A DNA stretch of 6,701 nucleotides, from NCBI GenBank assembly GCA_016763355.1, contig JAESTY010000137.1:1-6701 (forward strand), given 5' to 3'. A program made the translations under genes and the position numbers. The notes under the pieces were generated by a model. That model ran no database searches and was not told the origin of the DNA. It saw only the letters and a program-made list of their open reading frames with translations. This document shows positions 5,913-6,701 of this stretch, piece by piece; position 1 is the first letter of the stretch; every line of letters starts with the position of its first letter. Source of the stretch: Immundisolibacteraceae bacterium. Its GTDB lineage: Bacteria > Pseudomonadota > Gammaproteobacteria > Immundisolibacterales > Immundisolibacteraceae.

Positions 5913-6701
5913 ATGGATGATCAAGTCAGACCACCAATGCGGCTGTTGGGACTTAACCCTGATGAGGTCCCCCTGGATCAGATCGATGTCAGCCAGGCGG
6001 AGTTGTTTGAGCACGGCGAACACTGGGCTTTCCTGGAACGGCTACGTAAAGAGGATCCGGTGCATTACTGTGCGGTGAGTGATTTTGGCCCTTATTGGTC
6101 GGTAACCAAATTTCAGGACATCGCCTACGTAGACAGAAATCATAAGATTTTCTCTTCAGAGCCTACTATCACTATCAGTGAGCCGTCTGAAGACGTCCCC
6201 TTTCAGTCTTTTATTCAGATGGATCCGCCCAAACACGATCATCAGCGGGCCGCGGTTCAGGGCTCAGTAGCGCCCATGAACCTGGCTAAATACGATGAGA
6301 AAATTCGTGGTTGGGCCGGTGCGATTCTAGATGATTTGCCGATTGGTGAAGTGTTTGACTGGGTGCCTCGGGTCTCGGTGGATTTAACAGCGCAGATGTT
6401 GGCTACCCTGTTTGATGTGCCTTTCGAGGACCGGCTCAAGCTGACTTATTGGTCAGACGTTGCCGCGGGTTCGCCTGAGATCACTGGTAATAATATGATT
6501 TCGGATACTGATAGGGCGGAAGAGCTGGGTAAGTGCATGGCTTATTTCGCTGATCTCTGGAACAAAAAAGTTAACGCACCACCTACCAATGACATTATCT
6601 CTATGCTGGCTCATGCTGAGTCGACCAAAGACATGATAGACAATCCAGTCGAGTTTCTTGGTAATTTGATTCTGCTGTTGGTCGGCGGTAATGACACCAC
6701 C
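5913..6701 (+). CDS. Cytochrome P450, CYP153-like, 3' partial
   Basis: The first 263 residues of a P450, cut by the window end; full bacterial P450s are about 400-470 residues. The ATG at 5913 has GGAG (5901-5904) 8 bases upstream, and a TGA at 5907-5909 closes the frame, so no longer start is possible. Family marks are FQSFIQMDPPKHDHQR (97-112), the B'-C region with H108 and R112 for the heme propionates; WVPRVSVDLTAQMLATLFDV (150-169); and the I-helix oxygen-activation motif GGNDTT (258-263) at the very end. The MDPPKHD, FDWV, TAQMLATLFD and LLVGGNDTT blocks strongly resemble CYP153, the soluble terminal alkane and fatty-acid hydroxylases fed by ferredoxin and ferredoxin reductase. The heme-thiolate cysteine lies beyond the window. 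P450 identity is sure; the subfamily is inferred from remembered motifs. The redox partner genes are not in view. Confidence 0.92.
   Translation, partial: MDDQVRPPMRLLGLNPDEVPLDQIDVSQAELFEHGEHWAFLERLRKEDPVHYCAVSDFGPYWSVTKFQDIAYVDRNHKIFSSEPTITISEPSEDVPFQSFIQMDPPKHDHQRAAVQGSVAPMNLAKYDEKIRGWAGAILDDLPIGEVFDWVPRVSVDLTAQMLATLFDVPFEDRLKLTYWSDVAAGSPEITGNNMISDTDRAEELGKCMAYFADLWNKKVNAPPTNDIISMLAHAESTKDMIDNPVEFLGNLILLLVGGNDTT

Overview
The window looks like a chromosomal segment of a gammaproteobacterium, probably a marine or hydrocarbon-associated one. This is inferred from the gene repertoire, not from a marker gene: a PPi-type phosphofructokinase of the kind seen in methanotrophs and xanthomonads, a YghU-type glutathione transferase, and a CYP153-like cytochrome P450. 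Base composition looks moderate and even. I see no insertion sequence, prophage, CRISPR array, tRNA or rRNA.

Left part (1-1878): the 3' end of a cyclase-family metal hydrolase (plus strand, cut by the window edge) converges with a pyrophosphate-dependent 6-phosphofructokinase on the minus strand. The kinase most likely starts at a TTG at 1878, behind a strong ribosome binding site, with an extended -10 promoter about 40 bases further upstream.

Middle part (2044-3914): a divergent run of plus-strand genes for exported or membrane proteins. It contains a secreted SYLF/YSC84-type lipid-binding protein, a secreted thioredoxin-fold protein with a CPDC active site, a decayed peroxiredoxin remnant, and a small three-helix membrane protein of the DUF4405 type. 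The remnant (about 3268-3521) lacks the N-terminal half that would carry the peroxidatic cysteine. It also has a frameshift, so it is missed by ordinary ORF calling.

Right part (4049-6701): a YghU-like nu-class glutathione transferase and a classical short-chain dehydrogenase lie 33 bases apart and probably share a transcript. After 184 non-coding bases comes the start of a CYP153-like P450, cut by the window end in its I helix. A P450 followed by an alcohol dehydrogenase would be a sensible hydroxylation and oxidation pair for aliphatic substrates, but the sequence does not prove this link.

Most of the window is ordinary housekeeping and catabolic content, and I do not see a convincing new multi-gene system. 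The observations most worth a second look are the peroxiredoxin remnant beside an intact exported thioredoxin, the start-site correction and active-site signature of the phosphofructokinase, and the P450 and its neighbours.
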